Notes: generated by a model not told the origin, from the sequence alone. A DNA stretch of 64,000 bases from Anodontia alba (GCA_964016985.1 OZ024830.1:61396550-61460549); one strand, 5' to 3'. Positions 11,470 through 23,416 are shown, counted from the first letter of the stretch. Program-made: numbers and translations.

Positions 11470-12190
11470 TATTAACCGTTCTTGTGTCATGTTTTCTATT
11501 GACAACATAACAATGGTCTCATATATCAATAAGCAAGGAGGAACACATTCTCCCAACCTATGCGGAGAGGTATAGAAGATCCTCCAATGCTGCCTAAACA
11601 TCATATTGTCATCAGGATTCGTCATAACCCAGACAGATTTAATGTTTTGGCAGATATGTTATCGACTATCAAAAAATAGTCAAAACAGAGTGGGAATTGA
11701 ATCAATTGATATCGAATTCAATTTCCAGATGTTCAACCATTCCAATCTGGATCTGTTTGTGACACGTTTCAATCACAATCTTCCATTTATGTGTTACCAG
11801 TTCTGGACAATCAAGCATTTGAGATAAATGCATTTTCCATGAACTGGAACAATATTCATGCTTATACATTCCCTACAACAATCCTAACTCCTTCTGTCCT
11901 GAACAAGATACGCCAATCTCAGTGCAGAATGATTCTTATAGCTCCTCTTTGGCTGTAACAAACATGGTTCTCAGAGGTTCTACAACTACTTGTATCAGCT
12001 CCAGTTCGTCTTCCACTCTTGCCACACTATTAACACAAGCAAGGAAAGTTTCAACATTGAAATCTCCCAGTACTCAACAGCCATGCCTGGGAGTTATCAA
12101 GCAATCAGTGAGAGATAGAAATTTCACAAACGTTGCAGTTTTTGTCTCCAAATCAAGGCGAACACCCCAACTCAGAAAACATATGAACCA
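11470..12190 (+). pseudogene. DIRS RNase H end and following domain
   Basis: Directly after the mariner the frame reads SYINKQGGTHSPNLCGE (about 11521-11571), the C-terminal part of DIRS RNase H. A shifted frame gives NPDRFNVLADMLS (11629-11667), then a degenerate LDLFVTRFN segment (11744-11770), SMNWNNIHAY (about 11835-11865) and KIRQSQCRMILIAPLW (11904-11951), all in the usual DIRS order leading to the recombinase. Multiple stops and frameshifts. Confidence 0.75.
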
Positions 12191-12399
12191 AAATGGATCG
12201 TGTATACCTGTTGGGTGTCATAGAAGGAAGGTTAATCCGGTCACGGCCCCTTTTTCTGTTATAGCCGATTTCCTCTTTTACCTTTTTCTCTGAGTAAAAG
12301 TTTCAGATGAGTACTAGTAAAGGTTATAGATACATGATATCTAGTATGTTTAATTTAAGACTGGTTATAGAATCGGATCTAACCCTGTCTTTTCAGAAT

Positions 12400-13110
12400 T
12401 TATAAAATCTTTTGAATTACAACACGCTTTTCAAATGGGATTTATTTTGGGTGTTTGTCTACAGAAAGCCCCATATGAACCTTTACATAAGGCTTCTAAC
12501 TCCACGTAACGTTAAAGACAGCCTTTCTTATAGCTCTTGCCACTGCCTAAAGATGAAACGAGATTCAGACCCTGGCAATGGATTCAAATCATTTAAGATT
12601 CAATCGATCTGATGGATCAGTATCTGATAGTTCAAACTGGGCTTATGGCTAAGAATCAGCTGCTGTCCAGATCATATTTTTATCCCTGTTTAGCCCATAT
12701 GTGCAAAGGGAACATTCGGATAGACTTTTATGCCCGATAGGAGCCTTAAAATTCTATCTTAAAATGACTAGACCTTACTATCAAAATAGAACTAGACTAT
12801 TTCTACCAATTAGAGGCAAACAAGATATTTCTCGAGCTGGATTTCTTATAATATTAAACTTGCCTACAGGAAACTTTCCCGTAAAGATTTTCCCTTCTTT
12901 AAGATTTAAGCCCATGAAGTTGGGGCTCTATCTTCCTCTTGGGCTTTTTCTTTTGATAAGTTTCGGTCAAGGAGATTCTAACAGCAATATGGAATCAATC
13001 TTCTGTATTTGCTAAGCACTATCTAAGGGATATGTCTAAACAACTTTAAATTTGGGCCCAAAAAGTGGTGGGGGCCAAGTTAACAGTGCCTTGGATGCCT
13101 TAAGAAGATT
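12400..13110 (+). pseudogene. DIRS tyrosine recombinase, degenerate
   Basis: A frame reading IGALKFYLKMTRPY followed by RTRLFLPIR (about 12736-12815) matches the central part of DIRS-type tyrosine recombinases. Another frame reads AHEVGALSSSWAFSF (12910-12954), which covers the conserved H-x-x-R box with the Arg lost (Gly). A third reads AIWNQSSVFAKHYLRDMS (12981-13034), whose KHYLRD stands where the catalytic Tyr lies. The three pieces are in order but in different frames, so at least two frameshifts occurred. The enzyme would have joined a circular cDNA into the genome. Confidence 0.7.
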
Positions 13111-13296
13111 AACAGCCTCCAAACCCTGTAATACATATATTAAGGTTATTAATATCTTATATATATGTCGGAATGAGCTTATTCTTAGGATTTATATCAA
13201 GAATGAGCTTATTCTAAGAGTTTCCTGAGCCTTAATCCAGAAGTGGAGGGATCTACTTGTTTTTGTGTTAGAATTGGGAGCTCCTTCCCACCTTAC

Positions 13297-13610
13297 TGGT
13301 GAATTCCAGGGGGGTGGTCGGGTGGTGCGAAGGTGCTGTGTATCTTACATCACTGGGGCGTCCAACTGATATTGGCTTACAGTTGGGCAAGGCCTGCTAT
13401 CCTTGTAGTGGGTAAGGGTAGAGGGGGAATGTTTTTATTTCTTCTGTTTCTTCACTTTCATTCCTGTTCCTCTTTCTTCCCTGTCCCTCTCATTCATCTC
13501 CTCTACTCTCTCTTCTATCTCTTTTCTCCCTTTCTCTGGGAGACGACACAAAATGACCCTCAAGGGTTGACGTGTCGTTAAACCCCAACACAATCAATGG
13601 TGAATTCCAG
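13297..13610 (+). mobile_element. SINE-like element (13310-13597) with 13-bp target duplication
   Basis: TGGTGAATTCCAG occurs at 13297-13309 and again at 13598-13610, directly bracketing a 288-bp insert absent from the related DIRS end at 481-1140. The insert starts GGGGGTGGTCGGGTGGTGCG, has a pyrimidine-rich section of roughly 110 bp (13433-13545) and ends GTTAAACCCCAACACAATCAA. A nearly identical copy is at 58045-58334. Length, target duplication and a CAACACA-type tail fit a SINE. The 5' part has only a weak A-box-like sequence and I cannot show a B box, so a tRNA origin is not established. Confidence 0.75.
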
Positions 13611-13955
13611 CACATTATCTATAGGTTAATGTATTGTGCAGTTAAAATGAAGTTTTTAAAAGTAAAACATATTTTAACAAGCAATACTTAACCTATAGAT
13701 AAGATAATCCCACCTCCCTATCCCCGCTTAGCTCTACCCTTTAGGGCTTTACATCAAAGAAACTGACACGTGATCAAAAGAGCAGGAGGAATACGTCACG
13801 CAGGTGACTGCCTAAGGGACTTTTGGATTAAGACTGTATGGACAACGTTACTGTCGTTTTTTTCTATGGAAGGTATAAACAGAATAGAATAGAGCACATT
13901 ATCTAGAGGTTAAGTATTGCTTGTTAAAGTATGTTTTACTTTGAAAAACTTCATT
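13611..13955 (+). repeat. Right inverted terminal repeat of the DIRS-like element
   Basis: It contains CACATTATCTATAGGTTAA twice (13611 and, as CACATTATCTAGAGGTTAA, 13905) and the inverted TTAACCTATAGAT near 13687. Its second half, from about 13755, is the complement of 3757-3960. The short palindromic portion probably corresponds to the internal complementary region used in DIRS circularisation. Confidence 0.7.
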
Positions 13956-14234
13956 TCTGCTCAGCATAACAAACTAAACAAGTAATCATTGACATATATG
14001 ATAATCATGCTGCAACATGAGATATATTATCATTGTAGGCAGCAGTCAATATCCAGTAGGACTGAACTCTTAAAGCATCAGACACCACTGCAGCAGATGA
14101 CATTGTATTTAATGTCAAGGTTTATTTTTTCTGCAAAATGACACAATTTAGTATGCCATCTGCTACAATTTTGCTTGGTACTTTAAGAGTTAATATATTT
14201 ACTGCCTTTTACCACCAATGGCTATATGGTTATA
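13956..14234. other. Intronic spacer
   Basis: Mixed AT-rich sequence after the DIRS terminus. No repeat or coding signal recognised. Confidence 0.4.
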
Positions 14235-14404
14235 CCCTTGCAAACTGTGTTGGTGGAGGGGGGTGGCAAGGGGGAGGGGTATACTGTTTTCACATTGTCC
14301 ATCCATCCATATGTTCATCTGTCCATATGTCAGTCTATCCATTACGTTTTGGATTATCTTGCATGGGGTATCAAATAAGCACTGCTTATTGACACTTCTT
14401 GTTT
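14235..14404 (+). mobile_element. Short tandem-core-type element, 3' end with hairpin
   Basis: A G-rich start and a CCATCCATCCAT/CTGTCCAT microsatellite are followed by a 3' end reading GGGTATCAAATAAGCACTGC, then TTATTGACACTTCTTGTTT. AATAAGC and GCTTATT form a 7-bp stem. The same terminus (AATAAGCAATGCTTATT with TTCTTGTTTT) is at 30982-31014. This matches the 3' hairpin plus CTTGTT end of the other elements in the window. Confidence 0.5.
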
Positions 14405-15340
14405 AGAGAAGGTACTTGTAGGTGGTGAAAATTAGCTTCCTGTCTTGTGAATTACATATGATACAAAGTACTTTAATAGTACATATGTAGTTGGTTTCTT
14501 TACTAAATCATGTCATACAAAATGCTTTGAAAGTTAAAGACATAGGTAAATGAAGCCAGAAATGGTAGCACTCACTTACGATTTTATTGCTCCTACTTAG
14601 TGTTATGCAAGAATGATCAAAGACATTTCATAATGGAGGAGGTTGTAAAGAGGTTTTCTGAAGGGTGATAAATTTCGAAGGACATCTCCTGTGCCCCCAG
14701 CTCTTATGATATTACCAGCTCTTATGATATCACCTAAGGAAAAGATTAATAACCCTATACTAAATTCCCGTTTTGGGATTGTACAAAAATCACTGAATAC
14801 ACAATCATGATATTTTTTACTTCTATATTGTTTAGCAGAAATAAAAAGTTGTGATAAAAGTAATAAATAAATCATATTAAAATAAAAAAAATAATTTTTA
14901 ACATAAGAAATGGGTTCTAATGTCATGCAAGCAGTTACTACCTAGATCAACCAGTGCATCCATACACACAGCGTATAACCGTACAGTGGCCTAATTGGAA
15001 GCGCCATGATTCTTTACACGAAAATCACTAGGGAACACGAAACTCAAGACAGAAGCACTGAGATTTTAACAGGTAAGAAAGCAATGAAATATCCAATTAT
15101 AATGCGTTTTTCAACATTGAGGGCAGAAATGAATGTATCATTCTCACAAACTCCGACAGTTGTCAATTTTTTGTGTAGACCTTATTGCTTGCTTCTCAGT
15201 CAGTGATTTTCCTGGTTTTGTCGCCCGTCAACTCGATGAATCCCAGTTGATATACTCCAAGTTAAGGCCAACTTCATGCTTATTTAAATGTGAAGTCTTT
15301 CAAACACATATTCTCTTTTATGTATGATACCTGCCATGAT
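14405..15340. other. Intronic spacer
   Basis: No repeat or coding feature is recognised. The frame of 107 codons on the minus strand (14603-14926) is low-complexity and unlike any family I know. A short direct duplication (AGCTCTTATGATAT at 14699 and 14717) is present. Confidence 0.4.
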
Positions 15341-18300
15341 TAGAGCTCCCATAGACTTATAATGGGAAAAACTTAAAAAAATCTTTTTCTCCGAAACCAT
15401 GAGGCCCACAGCTTATATGCTCAGTATGTAATGTTTAGTGGCCCCTACATAAATCCTGCCAATCAAGCCCCTGGGGCCTAAACTGGCCACGACTCAGGGG
15501 TTATTAGCTCCCATAGACTTATAATGGGAAAAACTTAAAAACTTTTCTTCTCTGAAACCATGAGACGTACAGCTAATATATTTAGTATGTAGCAATGTTT
15601 AGTGATCTCCTACATAAATCTTGCCAGTCAAGCCCCTGGGGTCTAAATTGGCCATGTCCCAGGGAGTCATATGTTCATATAGAGCTATATAGCTAAAGAA
15701 CCTATATTTAGTATGATACCTGACATGATTAGATTTTGTAAACCAAGACCTCTCGAATTGTACCCATCAGTTCTGACTGACTGTATGACAAGCGGCCAGC
15801 TTGCAAAAAACGTGCTGTCTGATTAGAGCCCATTATGTCAGTTTTTATCATGGAGCAGAATCCTAGTAAAGAATGCCATTTACCACTTCATATGAATATT
15901 AGACTTAAAGTGATTATGACCGGAATATGGTAATGATTTTTAGCTCACCTGAGCCAGAGGCCCAGGATGAGCTATTGTGACCACACTTCCTCTGTTGTCT
16001 GTCTGTCCGAGCCAACATTTAGGGTTAAGGGGTTCAATTTTGTCACCACATTATGCTTTATTCTGTTGATACATTTTAAATAGTTCCGCTAAGGAGCTTA
16101 TAGCCCTTAAAACATTATGGAAATTTACAATGAGACATAGCCCCTAAACCCAAATTGTTGGAACATCCGTCCGTCCCTTCACACCTTTGAACAACTTCTC
16201 CTCTGAAACCCCTTGCCCAAATTTCTTCAAACTTTATGTGGAGCCTTGTGTTAAAAGGGGATTGAAAGTGTGTACAAATGGTCATGGTCCGTAAATCAAG
16301 ATGGCCACCATGCCCATATATAGCTCCCCTAGACTTATAATGGGAAAAATTTTAAAAATCTTCTCAGAAAACATGAGGCCCACGACTTACATATTTTGTA
16401 TGTAGCAATGTTCAGTGGTCCCTACATAAATCCTGCCAATCAAGCCCCTGGGGCCTAAACTGGCCATGCCCCAGGGGGGGTCATTAGCTCCCATAGACTC
16501 ATAATGGGAAAAACTTAAAAAATCTTCTCTGAAACCATGAGGCCCACAGCTTATATATTTAGTATGTAGCAATGTTTAGTGGTCCCCTACATAAATCCTG
16601 CCAGTCAAGCCCCTGGGGTCCAGATCAGCCATGCCCCAGAGGGTCATATGTTTATATAGAGCTATATAGCCAAAGAACCTTCAAAAACCTTCTTCTCAGA
16701 AACCATGAGGACCACGGCTTATATATTTATTATGTAGCAGTGTTTAGTGGTCCCCTACTTAAATCTGCCGTCAAGCCCCTGGGGCCCAAACTGGCCATGC
16801 CCCAGGGGTCATTAGCTCCCATAGACTTATAATTGAAAAAAATTAAAAAATCTACTTCTCTGAAACCATGAGGCCCACAGATATATTTAGTATGTAGCAC
16901 TGTTTTATGGTCCCCTACATAAATCCTGCCATTCAAGCCCCTGGGTCCAAATTGGCCATGCCCCTGGGGATCATATGTTTATATACAGCCTTGTAGCTAA
17001 AGAACCTTCAAAAAACTTCTTCTCTTAAACCATGCGGCCGAGATCTAACATTAAGTATGTAGCGATGTTAAGTGGTGTCCTACATAAATCAAAACTGGCC
17101 ACGCCCCATTAGCTCCCAAAGACTTATAATGGGAAAAACTTAAAAAAATCTTTTTCTCTGAAACCATGAGGCCCACAGCTTATATGCTCAGTATGTAATG
17201 TTTAGTGGCCCCTACATAAAGCCTGCCAATCAAGCCCCTGGGGCCTAAACTTGCCCCGCCTCAGGGGTTATTAGCTCCCATAGACTTATAATGGGAAAAA
17301 CTTAAAAATTTTTCTTCTCTGAAACCATGAGGCGCACAGCTAATATATTTAGTATGTAGCAATGTTTAGTGGTCTCCTACATAAATCTTGCCAGTCAAGC
17401 CCCTGGGGTCTAAATTGGCCATGCCCCAGGGGGTCATATGTTCATATAGAGCTATATAGCTAAAGAACCTATATTTAGTATTAGCAATGTTTAGTGGTCC
17501 CCTACATAAATCCGACCATAAATCAAGCCCCAGGTCCCCAAACTGGCCATGCCATAGACTTATAATGGGAAAAACTTAAAAAATCTCCTCTGAAACCATG
17601 AGGCTTACAGCTTATCTATTTAGTATGTAGCAGTGTTTCGTGGTCCCCTACATAAATCCTGCCAATCAGGCTGATGAGGTCCAAATTGGCCACGAACCAG
17701 GGGTCATATGTTTATATAGAGCTTTATACATAATCCTGCCAATCAAGCCCCTGGGGTCAAAATTGGCCATGCCACAGGGGTCATTAGCTCTCATAGACTT
17801 GTAATGGGAAAAACTTCAAAAATCTTCTTCTCTGAAACCATGAGGCCCACCACTTATATATTTAGTATTTAGCAATGTTTAGTGTTACCCTACATAAATC
17901 CTGCCTGTCAAGCCCCTGGGATCCAAATTGGCCATGCTCCAGGGGGGTCATATGTTTATGTACAGCTATATAGCTAAAGAACCTATAAAACAAAAATCTT
18001 CTTCTCAGAAACCATGAGGCCCACAGCTTATATACTTAGTATGTAGCAATGCTTAGTGGTCCCCAACATAAATCCTGCCAATCAAGGCCCTGGGGCCCAA
18101 ACTGGCTATGCACAGGGGTCATTAGCTCCCATAGACTTATAATGGAAAAAACTTAAAAAATCTTCTTCTCTGAAACCACAAGGCCCGCAGCTTATATATT
18201 TAGTGTGTAGCAATGTTTTGTGGTCCCCTACATAAATCCTGCTAATCAAGCTGATTGGGTTCAAATTGGCCATGCCCCAGGGGTCATATGTTTATATAGA

Positions 18301-19010
18301 GCTTTATAGCTAAAGAACCTTCAAAAATCTTCTTCTCTGAAACCATGAGGCCAAGAGCTCACAGATTAAGTATGTAGCCATGTTAAATGGTGTCCTATAT
18401 AAGTCCTGCCAATCAAGCCCCTGGGGTCCAAACCGGCCATGCCCCAGGGGTCATTTGCTCCCATAGACTTATAATGGGAAAAAAAATCTTCTTCTCCTAA
18501 ACCATGAGGCCCACAGCTTATATGTTCAGTACGTAGGGATGTTTTGTGGCCCCTACATAAATCCTGCCAATCAAGCCCCTGGCGTCCGAATTGGTCACAA
18601 CCCCATGGTCATTAACTCCCATAGACTTATAATGGGAAAAACTTCTTCTTCTCTGAAACCATGAGGCCCACAGCTTATGTATTTAGTATGTAGCAATGTT
18701 TAGGTGTCCCCTACATAAATTCTGCCAATCAATCCCCTGGGCTCCAAACTGGCCATACCCCAGGGGGTCATATGTTAATATTGAGCTATATAGCTAAAGA
18801 ACCTTAAAAAATTTCTCCTCTGAAACCATGAGACCAAAAGCTAACAGATTAAGTATGTAGCAATGTTTAGTGGCCTCCTATATAAATCATGCGAATCAAG
18901 CCCCTGGGGTCCAAACTGGCCATGCCCCTGTGGGGTGTGTGGGGGAGGGGGTGTCATTAACTTCCATAGATAATGATGGGAAAAACTTAAAAAAAAAAAA
19001 AATTCTTCTC
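15341..19010. repeat. Tandem array with two alternating ~165-bp unit types
   Basis: Units share AACCATGAGGCCCACAGC, TTAGTATGTAGCAATGTTTA, CTACATAAATCCTGCCA, CAAGCCCCTGGGG and GGCCATGCCCCAGGGG. They alternate between type A (TTAGCTCCCATAGACTTATA then ATGGGAAAAACTT) and type B (TCATATGTTTATATAGAGC then TATATAGCTAAAGAACC), giving a dimer of about 325-330 bp. Clear A/B alternation runs from 16490 to 18800, with some A-A neighbours. A tandem-core 5' module (15938-16045) interrupts it. Open frames here are repeat artefacts. Confidence 0.88.
15938..16045 (+). mobile_element. Helentron/HINE-like 5' module
   Basis: TTTTAGCTCACCTGAGCC is followed by the near-complement GGCCCAGGATGAGCTA, giving a terminal hairpin, then GTGACCACA and a CTGTCTGTCTGTCC microsatellite. 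It is the same 5' module as at 33364, 36250, 48268 and 59414. A matching 3' end is not identifiable nearby, so the element is incomplete or interrupted. Confidence 0.6.
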
Positions 19011-19660
19011 TGAGACCCACAGCTTATACACATTACAAAATAATTTAAGGGCCACATAGTGCTAATTTCCATATATACAAACTTTGGCCGAGTGTATGGG
19101 CAAAACCACAGAAGATATCAAAATATCGTTAAATGTTTCTTTAAAAGGAAGCCCTAAAGGAGTGTTTCAACAATAAATTTTTTAAATCAAAATTTTCATT
19201 TTAAAATTTGCAAAAAACACTACTATTTACCCGAACATTAAAAATTGACATTTTTGCATGTCATGGGCTCTCAACTGTGAAAAAATCATAGAGAAAGCCT
19301 TATTTGTTATCAAGAAACTCACATTGTGCTAGGGGTACCCAGATTATTTGTTGTCTATGGGAAACTTTCGAGGCATTTTTAGCCTCTCAAAGGGTTGGCC
19401 TCTTTTTTCTGGCCATTGTTGGTGCTATTGACACTTTTGTAGCTGAACATGTTGCGAACATGTTGAGCTGATTGAAATAGGGCTGAGACTTCCAGTTTTG
19501 CCCATGAAATAATTTTAAAACTTGAGGGTTGCATTTAGTGATAATCAAAGGGAAAATAAAACTGGTGGCCCTTAAATTATTATATTGAGTATATTATTTA
19601 GTATGTAGCAATGTTTAGTGGTTGCCTACATAAATTCTGCCAATCAAGCACCTGGGCTCC
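19011..19660. other. Degenerate tandem units and unassigned intron
   Basis: Mostly unassigned AT-rich sequence, with a short return of the array motif TTAGTATGTAGCAATGTTTA at about 19598. Nothing coding seen. Confidence 0.4.
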
Positions 19661-20860
19661 AAACTGGCCACACCCCAAGGGGTCATTTGTTTATATTGAG
19701 CTTTATAGCTAAGGACCCTTCAAAAATCTTCTTGTTGAAATGATCATCATGAATATTGCTCAAAATGTTTATCTTGATAATTTCTAGATCGTTCAAAACT
19801 GGGCCACTAGGGGTCAAAAAGTAGGTCATCGAGGCAAAGGAAAACCTTGTTAACACTCTAGCGGTCACATTTTTGAAACAATCATCATGAATCTTGCTCA
19901 AATTGTTTGTTTTGATGATTTCTAGGCAGGGCTCCTAGGGAAACTTTTAAAACCTTTAATTTTGTTGAAATCCAAAACCTTTACTGAAAAACCTGTAAAA
20001 ACCTGCATTTTGATGAGAAAACTTTTATATTTTTTTTGGCAATTATTAAATGCAAGAGAAGGACGGTGTAAATATTTAGCATTTCATAACAACAAGTTTA
20101 GTTCTGTTACTTAGATTTATATGTTTCTAAACAGAAATGCAAGTTAATAGTGTCATAACCATTTTAAGATGAAAATATCACATTTTCTCTGCAGTTTTTC
20201 CCCCTCTTTTGCTTGAGAGGCGATGACAAGGAGTTCTTTTGCTTGGGATCTGCCAAGAAATTTAACCATTAAATGCTCTTTATTTTGTACAAAGTTTATC
20301 CTGAAGCCTTTATTTGGCCAAACCTAGCCTTTATAAAAAGCCTTTATTTTTTAAGAGAGATTACTAGGGGGACCTGTTTCTAGGTCGTTTGATACTGGGT
20401 CACTCTGTGTCAAAAACTAGGTCACTGTGTGCAGTCAGAAGAAAACCTTGTTAACACTCTAGAGGTCACATTTTTGAAGCAATCATCATGAATCTTGCTC
20501 AAAATGTTTGTCTTGATGATTTCTAGGTCAAATTTGAAACTTGTTTACTTGGGGTCAAAACTGGGTCACTGGGCCAAATCAAAGGAACACTCAGGAGGTC
20601 AGATTTTTTAAGCAATGGTCATGAATCTTGCTCAAAATGTTTGTCTTGATGATTTCTAGGTCAAGTTTGAAACTGGGTCACTTGCAGTCAAAATCTAGGT
20701 CACCTGGCCAAATCAAAGTAAAACCTCGTTAACACTCTAGACGTCACATTTTTGAAATGATCGTCATGAATCTTGCTCAAAATGTTTGTCTTGATGATTC
20801 CTAGCTGAAGTTTGGAACTGGGTCACTTATGATTTTTTTTTTTTTTTTCATTTTCTGTTT
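19660..20860 (+). repeat. Tandem array of GGTCA-rich units (~150 bp)
   Basis: Units contain AACACTCTAGNGGTCACATT, AATCATCATGAATCTTGC, TCAAAATGTTTGTCTTGATG, ATTTCTAGGTCAAGTTTG, AAACTGGGTCACTTGGGGTC and AAAAACTAGGTCACC. The same unit forms arrays at 32230-33000 and 48360-49830. A 450-bp hAT-like insertion (19927-20376) interrupts this one. Confidence 0.85.
19919..20384. mobile_element. hAT-like non-autonomous element (19927-20376) with exact 8-bp TSD
   Basis: TTTCTAGG occurs at 19919-19926 and 20377-20384, a phrase present once in uninterrupted array units. The 450-bp insert starts CAGGGCTCCTAGGGAA and ends TTACTAGGGGGACCTG, whose complement is CAGGTCCCCCTAGTAA, so the short TIRs are imperfect but clear. 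An 8-bp duplication with CAGG-type ends is the hAT signature. The inside is AT-rich and has no transposase. Confidence 0.85.
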
Positions 20861-22342
20861 AAGTCAGTTTCTCAGTAACTGTTGATCCTACAGAGTGATA
20901 TTCAGCACTTGTGAAGTGTTAGTGTTTAAGTTAGTTTCTCAGTTACTATTGCTCCTACAGCAAGTGATACACAACTTACTGAAATACCGGAATACTACCG
21001 AAATACCGGAATACCCTTGAGAATACAGGAATACCTGTGAAAGACACCTACTGAAGAAGTCAAAACTGGCTTTAATTAAGAAATGTGAAAACTCCAAGGA
21101 TGATCTTGAAAAGCCCAGAGGCCAAAGAAGACTGATTCCCAGGTTGATTTGAATGTTCACTGGTCGCACAGGTTTTATTGTCCTAAAAAGTGTTTTCCAA
21201 ATTCTCATAATCCCTATTCCCCCGAAGTAGTTTCATTCCCTTGTTCTCTGCCATGTCTGATCTGGGTCTACACTGTTTGCATAGGTCTATCTTTCCCAAT
21301 ACATGTATTTAGATTATAAAATCTTTAATACATGCAAGTTTCTTATGCATTTCAGACAAGAAAGGGCTCTATAAATTAAGTTTGTTTTTTCCTGCCACAA
21401 TTTCACATGTACTGCTACAAGCTTGTGATTTTATCATGCAGGGCAAGAGAAATGTAGCTTTGTGACTGTTGCATTTTCTGGATATTTTAATAATTATAAT
21501 TTTCTCAATATATAGAAAGTGTAAAAGAATGCCAGTACTTATATTTATTTATACCCTGGTAAATGTGGGGTAGGGCCCTCACTCTTTAGGTTGTACTATT
21601 TAAAGGGAGCTAATTGCATATGCCTTGATAATGAATTTTAAGAGTCAGACTCAGCATTTTTTTTATGAAACAGGGGCGGGTCTTGATTTCTGAAGGGATT
21701 CGATTTGATCGAATGTCCGTAGTTACTCTATGTATTCAGATAGACAGGCTTAAGCAAATAGTGTAGATCCAGATCAGACGCCACTGAATGCATGTAAAAC
21801 CTTAACTGAGATGGTGATGTATTTAACGAGAGTCTTGTAATCTCTCCAAGAATGGAGGTACATGCCTGTTTGTCACCACAAATGGCAAAATCTGACCGCC
21901 CTTGCATCAGAAGATGATCTGAATCTTCACTGGTTGTATGTCTTATTGTCCTAGAAGTGTTTTCCAAATTTCCATGTACCCTGTTTCCCCTAACTAGCTT
22001 CATTACCCCTTTCTCTGTGGCATCTACAGTTTGAATAGGCCTATCTGTCCCAATACTTGCATTTTATTTTTTAATACATGCCAGTTTCATATGCATTTCT
22101 GACGAAAAAATGCTCCATAATTTAATGAACATGTGTGTTTTTCTCTCTAATTACCATTACGAGCACGAGGTTTCTTCATGCAGGGTAAGGGAATGTGACT
22201 GTTGCATTACCTAGGTATTTTCACATATATTTTTGTAATCTGTACTGGAAATGAGACTGTCCCAGAATTGCATGTCATCTCCCGGTGGCGTATCTGAGCA
22301 GTCCCATGAGAATCTACGTAGGGATTACTAAATAAGAGGGTC
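20861..22342. other. Intron with two copies of a GGGACAGATAGGCCT-type repeat
   Basis: The segment 21095-21310 and the segment 21900-22062 match each other (TTCACTGGT, TTTTATTGTCCTA, AGTGTTTTCCAAATT, TTCATT, CTATCT and CCCAATAC in order). The second belongs to the fuller copy at 21731-22062. Little else is recognisable. Confidence 0.5.
21731..22062. mobile_element. MITE-like repeat with GTATTGGGACAGATAGGCCT termini
   Basis: The left end GTATTCAGATAGACAGGCTT is the imperfect complement of the right end AGGCCTATCTGTCCCAATAC. AAATAGTGTAGATCCAGATC follows on the left and CATCTACAGTTTGAATAGG precedes on the right. Partial copies occur at 21095-21310, 23655-23800, 25478-25560, 28868-28925 and 50581-50690. 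Superfamily unknown. Confidence 0.6.
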
Positions 22343-23140
22343 CTGCAAAAAGTTTTGTCACTGGGTTCGGATTACTTCAGTACTACGTTTTATCAAACAT
22401 ATTTTTATTACAAACCTTCAAAGTAGTCCCCCTTTACTGAAACACATTTTTGTAACCTTTTTACCCAGTCGTGAAAAGCAGATCACTTTCTTCAGTACAA
22501 AATTCTTGTAGAATCGGCCAGTGACTGTATGACCAGATGGACAAGGCACTTGAACAACTGGCCCACTTGAATTAAAGAAAATTGCGTACAACATCTTTTT
22601 CGAACTTATGGTTCTCTTGGCAATACATGGGCGTTTTTGATCTTTTCGCTTCCATTGCTTATTATCAACCCTTCTTTATGGCTCAAATGTGTGCACCCAA
22701 GTTGCATTACCTGTTAGCAATAACCTGACTATTACAGCCTTTGTATGTTTTCAAAAGTTCCCGGGCACATTTAAGGCGTTGTGTCTTTTGCTCCTCAGTG
22801 AGCAAATGAGGTACCCACCTAGCGCAAACCTTTCTCAGGTCCAAGCACTTTTTCAGAATTGTTTGCACATTGCCTTCTGATATGCCAGTACAACTAGCTA
22901 TATCTTTGACAGACAATCACGCATCCTGTTAGCCTTGGTAACAGAGGTCTTAGGCCTTCCAGAACGGGTATCATCTTCAACAGAAATTTCCCAGCTTTAA
23001 AAGCTTTAACCCACCTAAAAACTGTGCGCATTGAAATGGTCTGAGGTCCATATATACCACACAATTCATTAAATATCTGCTTTGAATCTATATTAAGCCT
23101 AATTTCAGTCTTCTGGTCCATGTTCCAATGTAACAAGTAA
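22343..23140 (-). pseudogene. mariner-type transposase, internally deleted and frameshifted
   Basis: On the minus strand from about 23121 the frames give a paired-HTH N-terminus (MDQKTEIRLNI, then TVFRWVKAFKAGKF), a shifted VEDDTRSGRPKTSVT, then GISEGNVQTILKK and KVCARWVPHLLTEEQKTQRL, then WVHTFEP and QWKRKDQKRP. The sequence then jumps from a GHTVTGRFYKNF segment to KKVTKMCFSKGG, normally the very C-terminus, so the part carrying the second and third catalytic Asp is gone. The first Asp segment reads GNATW rather than GDETW. At least two frameshifts and one stop are present. It is another mariner lineage than the copy at 10.2-11.5 kb. I could not match TIRs at both ends. Confidence 0.85.
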
Positions 23141-23416
23141 ATTGGTCAGTGTATATGACTGCATCTATTTCAATTTGAAGTAACTCGGTAAGTTGGAAAG
23201 CAGTTTGCATGAAATTAATGGGTTTCATTAGCTATTCAACACACCATTCAATCAGTGCTGTTTTAGAACACAAATTTTAGACTAATACATCCCACCAATA
23301 TAAATGCCCATCAATAAATAGTACCATGTATGAGCCTGAAGTATAGAAGTTCCACATTTTTAGCTTGATGTAGGATCAGTGTTAACATATATTCCTTATT
23401 AAAATACTGGGACACC

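Larger units (their letters stand above)
3757..13955 (+). mobile_element. DIRS-like (tyrosine recombinase) retrotransposon with nested insertions
   Basis: The outer ends are inverted copies of one another (3757-3960 against 13755-13955, for example CACGTGTCAGTTTCTTT against AAAGAAACTGACACGTG). Inverted termini without LTRs typify DIRS-type elements. Between them, in + order, are a gag-like region, a reverse transcriptase/RNase H region and a tyrosine-recombinase region, all broken by stops and frameshifts. Insertions at 6589-9513, 10175-11467 and 13310-13597 interrupt it. Removing them with their target duplications leaves about 5.6 kb, a usual DIRS length. It lies in the sense direction within a UBASH3 intron. 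It is certainly inactive. Confidence 0.85.

Noticed and set aside
14603..14926. 107-codon minus-strand frame
   Set aside because: AT-rich, no recognised domain, no promoter or splice support.
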